Shown here piece after piece: positions 63,201 to 64,000 of a stretch of 64,000 bases of DNA. Source of the DNA: Triplophysa rosa. Taxonomy: Eukaryota > Chordata > Actinopteri > Cypriniformes > Nemacheilidae. Made by a program: the position numbers and the translations under genes. Under the pieces are notes generated by a model that had not been told where the DNA came from, made no database searches, and worked only from the letters and a program-made list of their open reading frames with translations. Within the stretch, counting starts at the first letter, position 1, and every line of letters starts with the position of its first letter. The DNA lies in NCBI RefSeq assembly GCF_024868665.1, contig NC_079900.1, positions 16,585,759 to 16,649,758 on the forward strand, written 5' to 3'.

Positions 63201-63974
63201 TCATTACAGGAATAACCACCCTGTCCTTATGAAAGAAGTCACGAAATATGGAGATGTTTCAGAAGGACAACAGCGATATGGAAAATAATTGGAAAAACTG
63301 AAAATCACCGAGGTTTGGAAGGACACAAAAGCAACTAAACTACTCTTTTAATACAAGAGCACCAATCAGCTGATCTTTATAACCCTGAACCGCAGTTTAA
63401 TAAAGTAACAGGATTCTTTGAGAAATGGAAGACGGGGTATGGACTATTACTCACTGTCCTCGTGTGTCTGCACCAGTTTGGGAGCACTGCGCGGTCCGTT
63501 CCCTGGAGTGGTGAAACACAGCACTGACGTCAAGTACCAGGTAAACTTTTTCAGACCGCTGATGTATCCGAGGTGACGTGTTCCGTGATAATCAGGGGTG
63601 ATGGTCACGATGGTAACCTCCTCTGGTGAGCGCTCGGGCCAAGCCATTAGCTGCGGGTCAAACCAATGTCAGGCAAACACAACTCAAAATACCCTTTAAT
63701 ACTTTCATGGAAAAAATATGACAAAAACATCTCATAAATCAGATATGTAATGGTCTGCATCTGCTGTCTGGATCTGTTTTGTAGTTTTTGTAACGTACAT
63801 AACATTATGTGTATTTGACCGGCAGTCAATTACATCAGTGGAGGAGAACAAAATGTACCTTGTAACCTTGATTTATGCCATTGATGAACTGTTGAGGTGG
63901 TGGATTCCAGGTAAATTCAATGGTGGTTGAGTTCACTGCCTTGGCTTCCACGCCTTGTGGGGGCGCCGTAGGAA
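1..63974 (-). CDS. sdk1: sidekick-1 (sdk1), partial multi-exon gene: FN3 domains 3-13, transmembrane segment, start of cytoplasmic tail
   Basis: Sidekick proteins are single-pass homophilic adhesion molecules with six Ig and thirteen FN3 domains. They act at synapses, notably in retinal laminar targeting. Here a chain of minus-strand exons with GT-AG borders and matching phases encodes eleven consecutive FN3 domains, then a transmembrane exon reading [10 protein letters not shown] followed by [14 protein letters not shown], then the tail [16 protein letters not shown]. From memory these features fit vertebrate SDK1 better than SDK2, whose juxtamembrane region differs. The N-terminal third and the PDZ-binding end are outside the window. 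A teleost paralogue assignment (a or b) is not possible here. Two exons exist in duplicate (see 54273-57494). Confidence 0.93.
300..437 (-). CDS. sdk1: sdk1 exon: transmembrane segment and juxtamembrane region
   Basis: A 138-bp exon encoding [11 protein letters not shown], a hydrophobic segment of about 23 residues ([18 protein letters not shown] and on), and [12 protein letters not shown] on the cytoplasmic side. Positive charges after the membrane span fit type I topology. Phase 1 at both ends; acceptor TTTTTAG, donor GTGTGA. The juxtamembrane HGQN-KYK sequence is what favours sdk1 over sdk2. Confidence 0.94.
438..2226. other. sdk1 intron, mostly unique sequence
   Basis: Intron between the FN3-13 and transmembrane exons. 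I see no further exon, RNA gene or clear transposon in it. Short open frames here lack family motifs. Confidence 0.6.
2227..2391 (-). CDS. sdk1: sdk1 exon: FN3 domain 13, second half
   Basis: A 165-bp exon reading [40 protein letters not shown] and PSAPSAAMS. Phase 1 at both ends; acceptor TGCACAG, donor GTAATT. It joins the transmembrane exon through an alanine codon split by the intron. Confidence 0.94.
2640..2850. repeat. degraded palindromic MITE (TTAAAGGG family)
   Basis: Contains the family core: CATTTACTCACCCTCTTGTC, an ACTTTCTTTCTTCTG segment and AAAGAAGATATTTTGAAGAA, then the inverted counterpart. The outer TTAAAGGG ends are no longer recognisable. Confidence 0.7.
3275..3400 (-). 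CDS. sdk1: sdk1 exon: FN3 domain 13, first half
   Basis: A 126-bp exon encoding [35 protein letters not shown] and IEARPS. Phase 1 at both ends; acceptor GCATAG, donor GTACAT. It begins the last, membrane-proximal FN3 domain. Confidence 0.93.
3623..3784 (-). CDS. sdk1: sdk1 exon: FN3 domain 12, second half
   Basis: A 162-bp exon reading [39 protein letters not shown] and ANITAGPVK. Phase 1 at both ends, donor [19 protein letters not shown] is a near-invariant stretch in SDK1 as I recall it. Confidence 0.94.
3860..3997 (-). CDS. sdk1: sdk1 exon: FN3 domain 12, first half
   Basis: A 138-bp exon encoding [19 protein letters not shown], then [19 protein letters not shown]. Phase 1 at both ends, acceptor TTGCAG, donor GTCTGG. 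Only a 75-base intron separates it from the next exon. Confidence 0.93.
4417..4707. repeat. palindromic MITE, TTAAAGGG(A/G) family
   Basis: Runs from TTAAAGGGAACGTTCACCCC to GGGGTGAACTGTCCCTTAA. The two halves are inverted copies of one another around AAGAAGATATTTTGAAGAAA. The outer TTAA could be the target site. Confidence 0.85.
4729..5025. repeat. palindromic MITE, TTAAAGGG(A/G) family
   Basis: Begins TTAAAGGGACAGTTCATCCC and ends GGGTGACTGTCCCTTTAA, with the usual inner AGAAGATATTCTGAAGAACG. It lies 21 bases from the preceding copy in the same intron. Confidence 0.85.
5701..5887 (-). CDS. sdk1: sdk1 exon: FN3 domain 11, second half
   Basis: A 187-bp exon reading [39 protein letters not shown] and RRGRTLQA. 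It starts in phase 0 and ends one base into a codon at GTATGC. NET and NLT are candidate N-glycosylation sites. The acceptor pyrimidine tract is short. Confidence 0.92.
5940..6260. repeat. fragments of two interspersed repeats
   Basis: 5947-5966 reads like a single Tc1-type end (CAGTGGCTCCAGAAAGTATT) without a partner. From about 6090 AAGGTGCGACCACACTAGAC resembles the end of another fish MITE. Both calls rest on recollection of family termini. Confidence 0.4.
6396..6666. repeat. palindromic MITE, TTAAAGGG(A/G) family
   Basis: TTAAAGGAATAGTCACACTA at the left and GGGCGAATTGTTCCTTTAA at the right surround the AAGAAGATATTTTGAAGAAC core. It is more diverged than the copies at 4.4-5.0 kb. Confidence 0.8.
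7199..7314 (-). CDS. sdk1: sdk1 exon: FN3 domain 11, first half
   Basis: A 116-bp exon encoding [20 protein letters not shown] and [18 protein letters not shown]. Phase 1 in, phase 0 out, donor GTAACA. The intron just downstream begins with a purine/pyrimidine-biased tract (GA-rich on the plus strand, 7117-7195). Confidence 0.92.
8025..8315. repeat. low-complexity T-rich tract (TTTATTT/ATTTT)
   Basis: About 290 bases made almost entirely of TTATTTATTTTATTTTT-like steps with short CATTTTTTACATTATA interruptions. No coding or structured RNA signal. Confidence 0.8.
8345..8621. repeat. interspersed repeat, second MITE family (copy 1)
   Basis: Shares extended similarity with 46733-47005, including CACATAAAGCATTCTCGTCG, GAGCCACTTTCCGTGGATGG and GAGGAGGCCTGGAAATCAC, and ends GATGAGCTATCCCTTTAA. 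The CCCTTTAA end links it to the palindromic family, but the interior differs. Confidence 0.75.
10259..10850. repeat. AT-rich palindromic repeat with GATTAATCG ends
   Basis: Starts GGGCTGTCAAATCGATTAAT, contains (AT)n and TGTGTTTATATAATATA-type steps, and includes a second start at 10481 (GCGCTTTCAAACGATTAATC) and an inverted end at 10750 (ATTAATCGCGAGACAGCC). It reads as overlapping or nested copies of one palindromic MITE. Confidence 0.7.
10810..11885. repeat. older palindromic/MITE sequence interrupted by the solo LTR
   Basis: TTTTGCAAAACACAAGTTTG left of the LTR is the reverse complement of CAAACTTGTATTTTGCAAAA just right of it, with one mismatch. A GGGACTTTAA motif occurs at 10873 and again at about 11870. 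The exact outer limits are uncertain. Confidence 0.5.
10892..11468 (+). mobile_element. solo LTR with 5-bp target site duplication
   Basis: A 577-base unit beginning TGTCACGGTCCCACCG and ending AAGTCGTGACA (TG...CA), flanked by the direct repeat GAAAT at 10887-10891 and 11469-11473. It contains a possible TATA-like TTTAAATACC and an AATAAA poly(A) signal near 11398. No internal retroelement genes follow, so it is best explained as the product of LTR-LTR recombination. It sits inside an older palindromic element. Confidence 0.8.
12603..12704 (-). CDS. sdk1: sdk1 exon: FN3 domain 10, last part
   Basis: A 102-bp exon reading [20 protein letters not shown] and [13 protein letters not shown], phase 1 at both ends, with donor GTAAGC. 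The KYRRYE and VFVGEA motifs are signature sidekick sequences. Confidence 0.93.
13111..13167 (-). CDS. sdk1: sdk1 short exon: FN3 domain 10, third part
   Basis: A 57-bp exon encoding [18 protein letters not shown], phase 1 at both ends, between a CTTCACAG acceptor and a GTGAGTAT donor. The codons on either side join cleanly (ELTA|K and ELT|Q). Its length is a multiple of three, so skipping would keep frame while removing a beta strand of domain 10. Confidence 0.88.
14436..14525. repeat. left arm of a 2.4-kb inverted-repeat unit
   Basis: About 90 bases, starting GTGGCCCTGAACCGCAAGG, that reappear as the reverse complement at 16744-16829. The intervening 2.2 kb holds a SINE and two further inverted-repeat elements. 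Similar sequence near 13955 (AACTAGATGC) and 16850 (GCATCTAGTT) suggests the parent element is longer. Confidence 0.7.
14604..14803 (+). repeat. V-SINE-like tRNA-derived SINE
   Basis: Shows a tRNA-like head with an A-box-like GTGGCCTAATGATTA and a B box GGTTCGATTC, followed by the V-SINE central-type motif AAGGTGCCCTTGAGCAAGCG. The left end is preceded by an A-rich run. I do not read it as a working tRNA gene, since no cloverleaf with an acceptor stem is evident. Confidence 0.75.
14848..15956. mobile_element. non-autonomous DNA transposon with GGGGCC(C/T)GTTTCA ends
   Basis: The left end GGGGCCCGTTTCAGAAAGGA pairs with the right end TCCTTATTGAAACAGGCCCC as imperfect terminal inverted repeats about 1.1 kb apart. 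Superfamily not settled; a Harbinger-like element is one possibility. It contains an (ATTC)n run at 14959-14986. No transposase frame is visible. Confidence 0.7.
16228..16625. mobile_element. long palindromic foldback element rich in CACATGTG
   Basis: The ends CTTACAGAAAAGACAC and GTGTCTTTTCTGTAAG are perfect reverse complements, and similarity continues inward through GTGATCACATGTG, TTTTTGGAACATTTTGGTGT, GAATTC, CCCACGTGAAACC and CCCATGGGATAACAT. Nearly the whole 398 bases can fold on itself. No coding content. Confidence 0.85.
16703..16745. repeat. (GA)n microsatellite
   Basis: An uninterrupted run of about 21 GA units directly beside the right arm of the 2.4-kb inverted unit. Confidence 0.95.
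16744..16829. repeat. right arm of the 2.4-kb inverted-repeat unit
   Basis: Reverse complement of 14436-14525 with a few differences: TTTTTATTTTTCTCCCCACA and CACCTTGCGGTTCAGGGCCA match the left arm. Confidence 0.7.
17621..17644. repeat. (GA)n microsatellite
   Basis: Twelve GA units in the FN3-10 intron. Confidence 0.95.
18173..18305 (-). CDS. sdk1: sdk1 exon: FN3 domain 10, second part
   Basis: A 133-bp exon starting [20 protein letters not shown] and continuing [14 protein letters not shown] to LLRTELT. Phase 0 in, phase 1 out, donor GTAGCT. NSS is a candidate N-glycosylation site. Confidence 0.92.
18540..18955. other. unique, homeodomain-site-rich intron segment; candidate conserved noncoding element
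   Basis: No repeat family recognised. It contains several TAATTA/ATTAAT motifs (about 18622, 18670, 18720, 18830) and lies just 3' in plus coordinates of the FN3-10 second exon. Whether it is conserved cannot be judged from one sequence. Confidence 0.35.
18963..19033 (-). CDS. sdk1: sdk1 exon: FN3 domain 10, first part
   Basis: A 71-bp exon encoding [20 protein letters not shown] and QWQ, phase 1 in and phase 0 out. Acceptor ACTGCAG, donor GTACGG. It is the first of four exons that make up domain 10. Confidence 0.91.
19622..20550. repeat. minisatellite of AACACAAAATATTCTCGGGG-type units
   Basis: Roughly 0.9 kb of tandem units built from three short modules: GGGAACACAAAATATTCT, CG(T/G)GGGAACA and AAAAGTTTTGTTAGGG. 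From about 19871 to 20119 a 60-base higher-order unit repeats about four times without change, and flanking units are more diverged. A short inverted piece (TTCCCTCGCAAAACTTTTGC) occurs at 19565. The unit length is a multiple of three, which keeps long frames open on both strands by chance. Confidence 0.93.
20721..20824 (-). CDS. sdk1: sdk1 exon: FN3 domain 9, second part
   Basis: A 104-bp exon that completes the split arginine codon and reads [20 protein letters not shown] then [10 protein letters not shown]. It ends in phase 1 at a strong GTGAGTAAAG donor. The [10 protein letters not shown] and ATND motifs are highly characteristic of sidekick. Confidence 0.93.
21981..22182 (-). CDS. sdk1: sdk1 exon: FN3 domain 9, first part
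   Basis: A 202-bp exon reading [38 protein letters not shown] and YTSWEVD, ending two bases into a codon at GTGAGC. The polypyrimidine tract of its acceptor is a (CT)n microsatellite (22185-22211), so tract length probably varies between individuals. Confidence 0.92.
22185..22211. promoter_or_regulatory. polypyrimidine tract of the FN3-9 acceptor, made of a (CT)n microsatellite
   Basis: On the minus strand the sequence just upstream of the CATCAG acceptor of 21981-22182 is a run of about 12 CT units. A length-variable tract in this position could affect how well the exon is recognised. Confidence 0.75.
23415..23828. repeat. palindromic MITE, TTAAAGG subfamily, 414 bases
   Basis: TTAAAGGAAAAGTTCACCCA at the left, AGGAAAACTGTTCCTTTAA at the right. 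The interior has AACACAGAGAAAGATATTT-like, TGACTACCATAGTAGGAGAA and inverted partners; this longer variant is also at 30486, 39320, 51982 and 56567. Confidence 0.85.
23898..24092 (-). CDS. sdk1: sdk1 exon: FN3 domain 8, second half
   Basis: A 195-bp exon encoding [38 protein letters not shown] and VVITTEIR. Phase 1 on both sides. The GWG and TTE motifs are typical of the SDK FN3-8 C-terminal half. Donor GTGACT. Confidence 0.92.
24093..25720. other. unique intron sequence
   Basis: Part of the intron between the two FN3-8 exons. No exon or repeat family recognised; open frames at 24349-25420 show no family motif. Confidence 0.5.
25726..26020. repeat. palindromic MITE, TTAAAGGG(A/G) family
   Basis: TTAAAGTAATAGTTCACTCA to GGGGGGAACTATCCCTTTAA with the AAGATATTTTGAAGAATG core. 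Confidence 0.85.
26085..26410. repeat. palindromic MITE, TTAAAGGG(A/G) family
   Basis: TTAAAGTGACAGTTCACCCA to GGGTGAACTATCCCTTTAA; a well preserved copy with near-symmetrical halves around GGGGGCCAGTGCTGTT. Confidence 0.87.
26890..27540. other. unique intron sequence upstream (transcript sense: downstream) of the FN3-8 first exon
   Basis: No family recognised. It has a balanced base composition with few repeats and could hold regulatory sequence. Confidence 0.4.
27706..27804 (-). CDS. sdk1: sdk1 exon: FN3 domain 8, first half
   Basis: A 99-bp exon, phase 1 at both ends, reading [20 protein letters not shown] and [13 protein letters not shown]. As at 62009-62107, a second acceptor AG lies six bases inside, which would remove two linker residues. 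I chose the outer site because it keeps the family's PGPP start. Donor GTAAGA. Confidence 0.89.
29080..29336. repeat. interspersed repeat with GGTAACACTTTACTT start and TATAATGCATTATA palindromes
   Basis: GGTAACACTTTACTTAAAGC and repeated ATGCATTATAA motifs are typical of a common fish repeat. A stray CGAACTATCCCTTTAA end of the palindromic MITE family follows at 29320-29335. Confidence 0.6.
30486..30870. repeat. palindromic MITE, longer variant
   Basis: TTAAAGGGATACTCCGCCCA to TTTGTACTATCCCTTTAA, with CTACTATGGTAGTCAATGG and its inverted partner inside. Confidence 0.85.
31285..31611. repeat. palindromic MITE with CACTGTCAGAAAAAAG ends
   Basis: CACTGTCAGAAAAAAGGATA at the left and TTTTTTTTCTGACAGTG at the right are inverted. 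The interior is GGTACC/GTACCTT-rich and also palindromic around TGTACCCCTAATATTTAACT. Confidence 0.85.
32256..32609 (+). repeat. 5' LTR of the Gmr1-type element
   Basis: 354 bases, TGTGACGG...CTGCCACA. It contains GCATATAAGCC (possible TATA box, about 32343) and GAATAAAATTCC (poly(A) signal, about 32540). It differs from the 3' LTR at one base that I can see (T at 32462, C at 36981). Confidence 0.95.
32610..32630 (+). promoter_or_regulatory. probable primer-binding region of the LTR element
   Basis: Immediately after the LTR the sequence is AGTGGTGGAGAATGCGGGCA. The TGG that would pair with a tRNA CCA end starts two bases in. I have not assigned the tRNA. Confidence 0.55.
32726..33718 (+). 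CDS. gag-protease of the Gmr1-type element
   Basis: Read from the ATG at 32726 ([12 protein letters not shown]) because it follows an upstream in-frame ATG (32675) that adds an unconvincing leader. A charged N terminus with predicted coiled coil is followed by a capsid-like region ([29 protein letters not shown]) of the kind related to SCAN domains. I see no CCHC zinc knuckle. Near the end is the aspartic protease active site [14 protein letters not shown]. The frame stops at TGA 33716-33718, where the same frame continues openly, so the stop looks like a point change; a readthrough signal cannot be excluded. Confidence 0.82.
   Translation: MEEVIRWLTEVSVRQQQCFDRLMARQERADQELEQLRGTPLADPRPQANQLLTKMSDQDDAEAYLHTFEVIAAREGWDRGLWARTLAPFLTREAQRAYYALTATQSEDYDVLKAEILARAGLSPLCATQQLHAWNYDENIPVRQQVAQLTRLTHLWLLADDSTALQVAERVMIDRLLRALPRHLRRPVSMSNPKTTRELVGAVELAEASFARDAGERERMAPRRGRRPPESTPRPESRPAAPDPVDEPMPTEPPFPGARAWMAGCAVHQSVPLGAPTRVIQVGKRTYRALLDSGSAITLVQQAVVRPLPESKATVPITCIHGDTQYVASR
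33719..35521 (+). pseudogene. protease end and integrase of the Gmr1-type element (disrupted)
   Basis: Same frame as gag-protease, after the TGA. It shows the integrase zinc-binding histidines in [11 protein letters not shown] and cysteines in CQSCPTCQ. The catalytic triad is D in [10 protein letters not shown] in ILTDQGTPF and E in GLVERFNQ, with 35 residues between the second D and E. The frame leaves the conserved sequence at about 35040 and runs out of homology to 35521. The GPY-type C-terminal module ([12 protein letters not shown]) continues in another frame. The direct continuity with gag suggests one long pol before the defects. Confidence 0.85.
35040..35822 (+). pseudogene. integrase C terminus and reverse transcriptase N-terminal half (disrupted)
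   Basis: Another frame from about 35040: [27 protein letters not shown] (integrase end), then reverse transcriptase motifs [30 protein letters not shown] and [14 protein letters not shown], stopping at TAA 35820-35822 in the LHGAPATF motif. The stop replaces what is normally a glutamine codon. RT following integrase in the same region is the key ordering evidence. Confidence 0.85.
35823..36720 (+). pseudogene. reverse transcriptase C-terminal half and RNase H (disrupted)
   Basis: After the TAA the frame continues with the active-site YIDDVVIH motif (about 35872). A frameshift near 35930 moves homology to a second frame, giving [15 protein letters not shown], the RNase H residues in [29 protein letters not shown] and [11 protein letters not shown] further shift near 36640 splits the terminal NADGLSR motif. 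Nothing after it resembles an envelope gene. Confidence 0.83.
36763..36774 (+). promoter_or_regulatory. polypurine tract of the LTR element
   Basis: A GGGGGGGGGGAG run directly abuts the 3' LTR, the usual place for plus-strand priming. Confidence 0.85.
36775..37128 (+). repeat. 3' LTR of the Gmr1-type element
   Basis: 354 bases, equal in length to the 5' LTR, with one visible difference (C at 36981). Followed by CAATATAT, of which CAAT repeats the left flank. Confidence 0.95.
37129..37495 (-). repeat. MITE of the 'TTAAAGGTCCAGTGT' family, inverted, carrying the LTR element at its edge
   Basis: Reverse complement of the sequence at 50829-51217: both contain GGTCCAGTGTAT (as complement ACACTGGACC here), the CTAGTGGTGAGG-like segment, AGCGAAAACGTGACAACATC and AATGCAATATAATATACATA. 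The LTR element entered very near one end of it. Confidence 0.75.
39320..39609. repeat. palindromic MITE, longer variant
   Basis: TTAAAGGGACAGTTCACACA to GGGTGAACTGTCCCTTTAA, ending about 30 bases from the FN3-7 second-half exon. Confidence 0.85.
39641..39830 (-). CDS. sdk1: sdk1 exon: FN3 domain 7, second half
   Basis: A 190-bp exon beginning [19 protein letters not shown], continuing [18 protein letters not shown] and ending [13 protein letters not shown] is a candidate N-glycosylation site. The 11.8-kb intron downstream is the longest in the window and carries the LTR retrotransposon. Confidence 0.93.
39831..41691. other. intron between the two FN3-7 exons, no recognised element
   Basis: About 1.9 kb without exon or repeat-family signal that I can identify. 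A short pyrimidine-rich run (CTCTTTCTCTTGTCTCC) lies near 40530. Confidence 0.5.
41692..41807 (-). CDS. sdk1: sdk1 exon: FN3 domain 7, first half
   Basis: A 116-bp exon encoding [20 protein letters not shown] and [18 protein letters not shown]. Phase 1 in, phase 0 out, with donor GTCTGT. Its length and phases equal those of the first exons of domains 3 and 11, as expected for repeated FN3 units. Confidence 0.92.
42095..42205. repeat. probable short MITE with TTAAAGGTG ends
   Basis: CTTAAAGGTGTAGTGTGTCA at the left and CAATTCACCTTTAAAG at the right form an inverted pair about 110 bases apart. A similar left end (CTTAAAGGTGCAGTGTG) is at 19124. Confidence 0.55.
42638..42875 (-). CDS. sdk1: sdk1 exon: FN3 domain 6, remainder
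   Basis: A 238-bp exon, the longest here, reading [20 protein letters not shown], then [17 protein letters not shown] and ending VKGRTRES. It enters in phase 0 after a CTGGCAG acceptor and leaves in phase 1 at GTGAGG. It contains the B-C loop and C-terminal half of FN3-6. Confidence 0.93.
44035..44185 (-). CDS. sdk1: sdk1 exon: end of FN3 domain 5 and start of domain 6
   Basis: A 151-bp exon beginning with the last base of a split codon, then [13 protein letters not shown] (final strands of FN3-5), the linker [12 protein letters not shown], and [16 protein letters not shown] (FN3-6). It ends in phase 0 at a GTAAGT donor. It is unusual in the gene for spanning a domain boundary without an intron at the linker. 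Confidence 0.92.
44862..45179. repeat. palindromic MITE, TTAAAGGG(A/G) family
   Basis: TTAAAGGGATAGTTCACCCA to GAGGGAACTGTCACTTTAA, strongly symmetrical around ATACAAGTGAATGGGGGCCA. Confidence 0.87.
46032..46141 (-). CDS. sdk1: sdk1 exon: FN3 domain 5, middle
   Basis: A 110-bp exon starting in phase 0, reading [20 protein letters not shown] and then [12 protein letters not shown], ending two bases into an arginine codon at a GTCAGT donor. The acidic EEEEW loop and the NLTPFTHY motif match the SDK1 FN3-5 region as I recall it. Confidence 0.92.
46733..47005. repeat. interspersed repeat, second MITE family (copy 2)
   Basis: Same family as 8345-8621: ACACATAAAGTATTGTCGTC, GAGTGGATGGACCGATGTC, CGAGGCCTGGAAATCTTTC, ending GAACTTTTCCTTTAA. 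Confidence 0.75.
48213..48247. repeat. (TA)n microsatellite
   Basis: A run of about 17 TA units immediately before the Tc1-like element, which inserts at TA. Confidence 0.95.
48251..49812 (-). mobile_element. Tc1-like DNA transposon, degraded
   Basis: 1562 bases bounded by long inverted repeats (about 200 bases each) that start CAGTGAGGGAAATAAGTATT and contain the inner repeat of the same motif, with TA on both sides. The interior reads on the minus strand as a transposase remnant with many stops; fragments such as [22 protein letters not shown] and [12 protein letters not shown] recall the Tc1 catalytic region. It is inactive. It lies about 15 bases from the donor of the FN3-5 first exon, and part of its right end was carried along in the 3.2-kb duplication. 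Confidence 0.9.
49828..49949 (-). CDS. sdk1: sdk1 exon: FN3 domain 5, first part
   Basis: A 122-bp exon encoding [20 protein letters not shown] and [16 protein letters not shown], phase 1 in and phase 0 out. Its GTGAGC donor lies only about 15 bases from the end of the Tc1-like element at 48251-49812, so transposon sequence begins almost at once in the downstream intron. An exact copy is at 54413-54534. Confidence 0.9.
50607..50798 (-). CDS. sdk1: sdk1 exon: FN3 domain 4, second half
   Basis: A 192-bp exon coding for [18 protein letters not shown], then [18 protein letters not shown], then [13 protein letters not shown] and NTT are candidate N-glycosylation sites. It is phase 1 on both sides, following ...NGIITG from 62009-62107 and leading into ELPGAPSN of the next exon. 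I take it as the original copy because its flanks continue into unduplicated sdk1 intron on the downstream side. Confidence 0.9.
50829..51217 (+). repeat. MITE of the 'TTAAAGGTCCAGTGT' family
   Basis: From TTAAAGGTCCAGTGTATG to ACACAACACCTTTAA, imperfect inverted ends. Related in inverted orientation to 37129-37495 and duplicated at 55414-55802. It begins 30 bases beyond the acceptor end of the FN3-4 exon. Confidence 0.8.
51982..52398. repeat. palindromic MITE, longer variant
   Basis: TTAAAGGAACAGTTCACCCC to GGGTGAACTGTCCCTTTAA. Duplicated at 56567-56983. Confidence 0.87.
52585..53074. repeat. MITE with TTAAAGGGGTCATGTG ends
   Basis: The left end TTAAAGGGGTCATGTGGCG and right end GTGTCATATCACCCCTTTCAA are imperfect inverted repeats. 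Complete here. The duplicated copy keeps only 57170-57494, so the right breakpoint of the duplication lies inside it. Confidence 0.75.
53490..53960 (+). repeat. possible tRNA-derived SINE and adjoining repeat
   Basis: TAGCTTGGCACGGTAGAACG and a B-box-like GGTTCTAATCC are consistent with a degraded Pol III head, followed by ATAAAGGCATTTG and TTTAGGTTTAGGGTAAGGTTA, a common fish repeat motif. Family name not assigned. Confidence 0.4.
54006..54272. repeat. left half of a MITE split by the duplicated segment
   Basis: Begins TTAAAGAGTACATTCCTC, the exact reverse complement of the end at 57768-57785, and stops abruptly at ...CTCTCTCCTCCCCAAAC/A where copy 2 begins. Outer TTAA may be the target site. 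Confidence 0.85.
54413..54534 (-). CDS. sdk1: sdk1 exon: FN3 domain 5, first part, extra copy
   Basis: A 122-bp exon with the same coding sequence as 49828-49949, containing [20 protein letters not shown] and ending WIVDGQ. It enters in phase 1 and exits in phase 0, so it cannot be spliced onto either of the other duplicated exons without a frameshift. It can join the unique exon 46032-46141 in frame. The donor GTGAGC is intact and is followed by a fragment of Tc1 terminal repeat. Confidence 0.8.
55192..55383 (-). CDS. sdk1: sdk1 exon: FN3 domain 4, second half, extra copy
   Basis: This 192-bp exon has the same coding sequence as 50607-50798, shifted by exactly 4585 bases, with the same acceptor (TTTGCAG) and donor (GTACGT). 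It reads [18 protein letters not shown] and ends [10 protein letters not shown]. It is phase 1 at both ends, so including it together with the other copy would keep frame and add 64 residues. It is the nearer copy to the upstream exon at 62009-62107. Whether it is used is unknown. Confidence 0.8.
55414..55802 (+). repeat. MITE of the 'TTAAAGGTCCAGTGT' family, duplicated copy
   Basis: Counterpart of 50829-51217 within copy 2. Confidence 0.8.
56567..56983. repeat. palindromic MITE, duplicated copy
   Basis: Counterpart of 51982-52398 within copy 2. Confidence 0.87.
57495..57785. repeat. right half of the MITE split by the duplicated segment, with 27-bp tandem repeats
   Basis: Starts with three 27-base units of the type CACAGCAGACTAGACCATCT (57495-57575) and ends GAGGAATGTACTCTTTAA at 57768-57785, matching the left terminal repeat at 54006-54023 perfectly. 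Sequence on both outer sides (ACTAAAATTAAAACT and AAAATTGAAATGTGG) is A-rich repeat that could once have been continuous. Confidence 0.85.
57786..58040. repeat. A-rich low-complexity repeat
   Basis: Steps such as AAACTAAAATAAAAAT and AATAATAATAATAAAC. Probably the other side of the repeat seen at 53920-54005, separated by the MITE. Confidence 0.6.
58095..58250. repeat. palindromic repeat with CACTTAGTGTAAATAGC motifs
   Basis: TTTTCACTTAGCGACAGATG near 58130 is followed by the inverted CATCTGTCGCTA near 58211, and GTGTAAATAGCA recurs on both sides, so the stretch can form a long hairpin. Confidence 0.65.
58915..61846 (+). mobile_element. L2/CR1-like LINE, 5'-truncated and inactive
   Basis: Begins within the endonuclease ([23 protein letters not shown]) and proceeds through reverse transcriptase motifs [28 protein letters not shown], a YVDD-type active site near 60388 and [20 protein letters not shown]. 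It ends with the 3' tail GCGCTATGTAAATAAAGTTG. Stops and frameshifts break it throughout. It is antisense to sdk1 and lies in the intron between the FN3-4 exons. Confidence 0.9.
62009..62107 (-). CDS. sdk1: sdk1 exon: FN3 domain 4, first half
   Basis: A 99-bp exon encoding [20 protein letters not shown] and [13 protein letters not shown], phase 1 at both ends. I placed the acceptor before TTCCAG because this keeps the conserved PGPVG linker. A second AG six bases further in (exon end 62101) would remove two residues in frame, so use of both sites is possible. In the transcript it precedes the duplicated exons. Confidence 0.88.
62108..62750. other. intron sequence, nothing recognised
   Basis: Between the FN3-4 first exon and a MITE. 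No exon, RNA or repeat family visible. Confidence 0.5.
62751..63076. repeat. palindromic MITE, TTAAAGGG(A/G) family
   Basis: TTAAAGGGATAGTTCACCCA to GGGTGAACTGTCCCTTTAA with AGGAAGATATTTGGAAGAAT inside. Confidence 0.88.
63455..63650 (-). CDS. sdk1: sdk1 exon: FN3 domain 3, second half
   Basis: A 196-bp exon starting [16 protein letters not shown] and containing [20 protein letters not shown], which is the tyrosine-corner half of FN3 domain 3. It begins in phase 0, directly continuing ...INQGYK, and ends one base into a codon at a GTGAGT donor. It finishes with KLVQTHED, the usual linker to the next domain. Confidence 0.92.
63859..63974 (-). CDS. sdk1: sdk1 exon: FN3 domain 3, first half
   Basis: A 116-bp exon read [20 protein letters not shown] and then [17 protein letters not shown]. 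This is the A-to-C strand half of an FN3 domain with its core tryptophan. It enters with two bases of a split codon after a TTTCCAG acceptor and leaves in phase 0 at a GTACAT donor. It is the most N-terminal sdk1 exon in the window. Confidence 0.92.
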
Positions 63975-64000
63975 CTGGAAACAAGCACATACTGTGTATT

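Noticed and set aside
1..63974. sdk2 in place of sdk1
   Set aside because: The juxtamembrane [10 protein letters not shown] and tail [13 protein letters not shown] fit SDK1 as I recall it; SDK2 has a different sequence after the membrane. A phylogeny would settle it.

Overview
The window is vertebrate nuclear DNA from a ray-finned fish, most likely a cypriniform. It has short exons with GT-AG introns, and many palindromic elements with TTAAAGGG(A/G)-type ends as are common in carp and zebrafish relatives. It also holds a V-SINE, an L2-type LINE and Tc1 and Ty3/gypsy elements. I see no prokaryotic features, no rRNA and no functional tRNA gene.

One host gene occupies the whole window on the minus strand: the C-terminal two thirds of sidekick-1 (sdk1), a homophilic cell-adhesion protein of the immunoglobulin superfamily. 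Reading from high to low coordinates, I can place 26 exons in consistent splice phase from fibronectin type III (FN3) domain 3 through domain 13, then the transmembrane exon, then the start of the cytoplasmic tail, which runs off the window at base 1. Two further exons are copies of their neighbours. The signal peptide, Ig domains, FN3 domains 1-2 and the PDZ-binding C terminus lie outside.

The introns are packed with mobile DNA. From left to right: palindromic MITEs (2.6-6.7 kb); a T-rich tract and a second MITE family (8.0-8.6 kb); an AT-rich palindromic repeat and a solo LTR with 5-bp target duplications (10.3-11.5 kb); a nested cluster with a V-SINE and two inverted-repeat elements (14.4-16.8 kb); a minisatellite (19.6-20.5 kb); more MITEs (23.4-31.6 kb); a young LTR retrotransposon with the Gmr1-type order gag-protease-integrase-RT-RNase H (32.3-37.1 kb); a Tc1-like transposon (48.3-49.8 kb); and a 5'-truncated L2-like LINE (58.9-61.8 kb).

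The most unusual structure is a 3.2-kb direct duplication. Bases 49688-52909, containing two intact sdk1 exons, recur almost unchanged at 54273-57494. The second copy sits inside one MITE, whose two halves with perfect 18-bp terminal inverted repeats flank it. One duplicated exon has different phases at its two ends, so a transcript that included all copies would shift frame. Either splicing picks one set or the duplication is an assembly error. Both possibilities can be tested.
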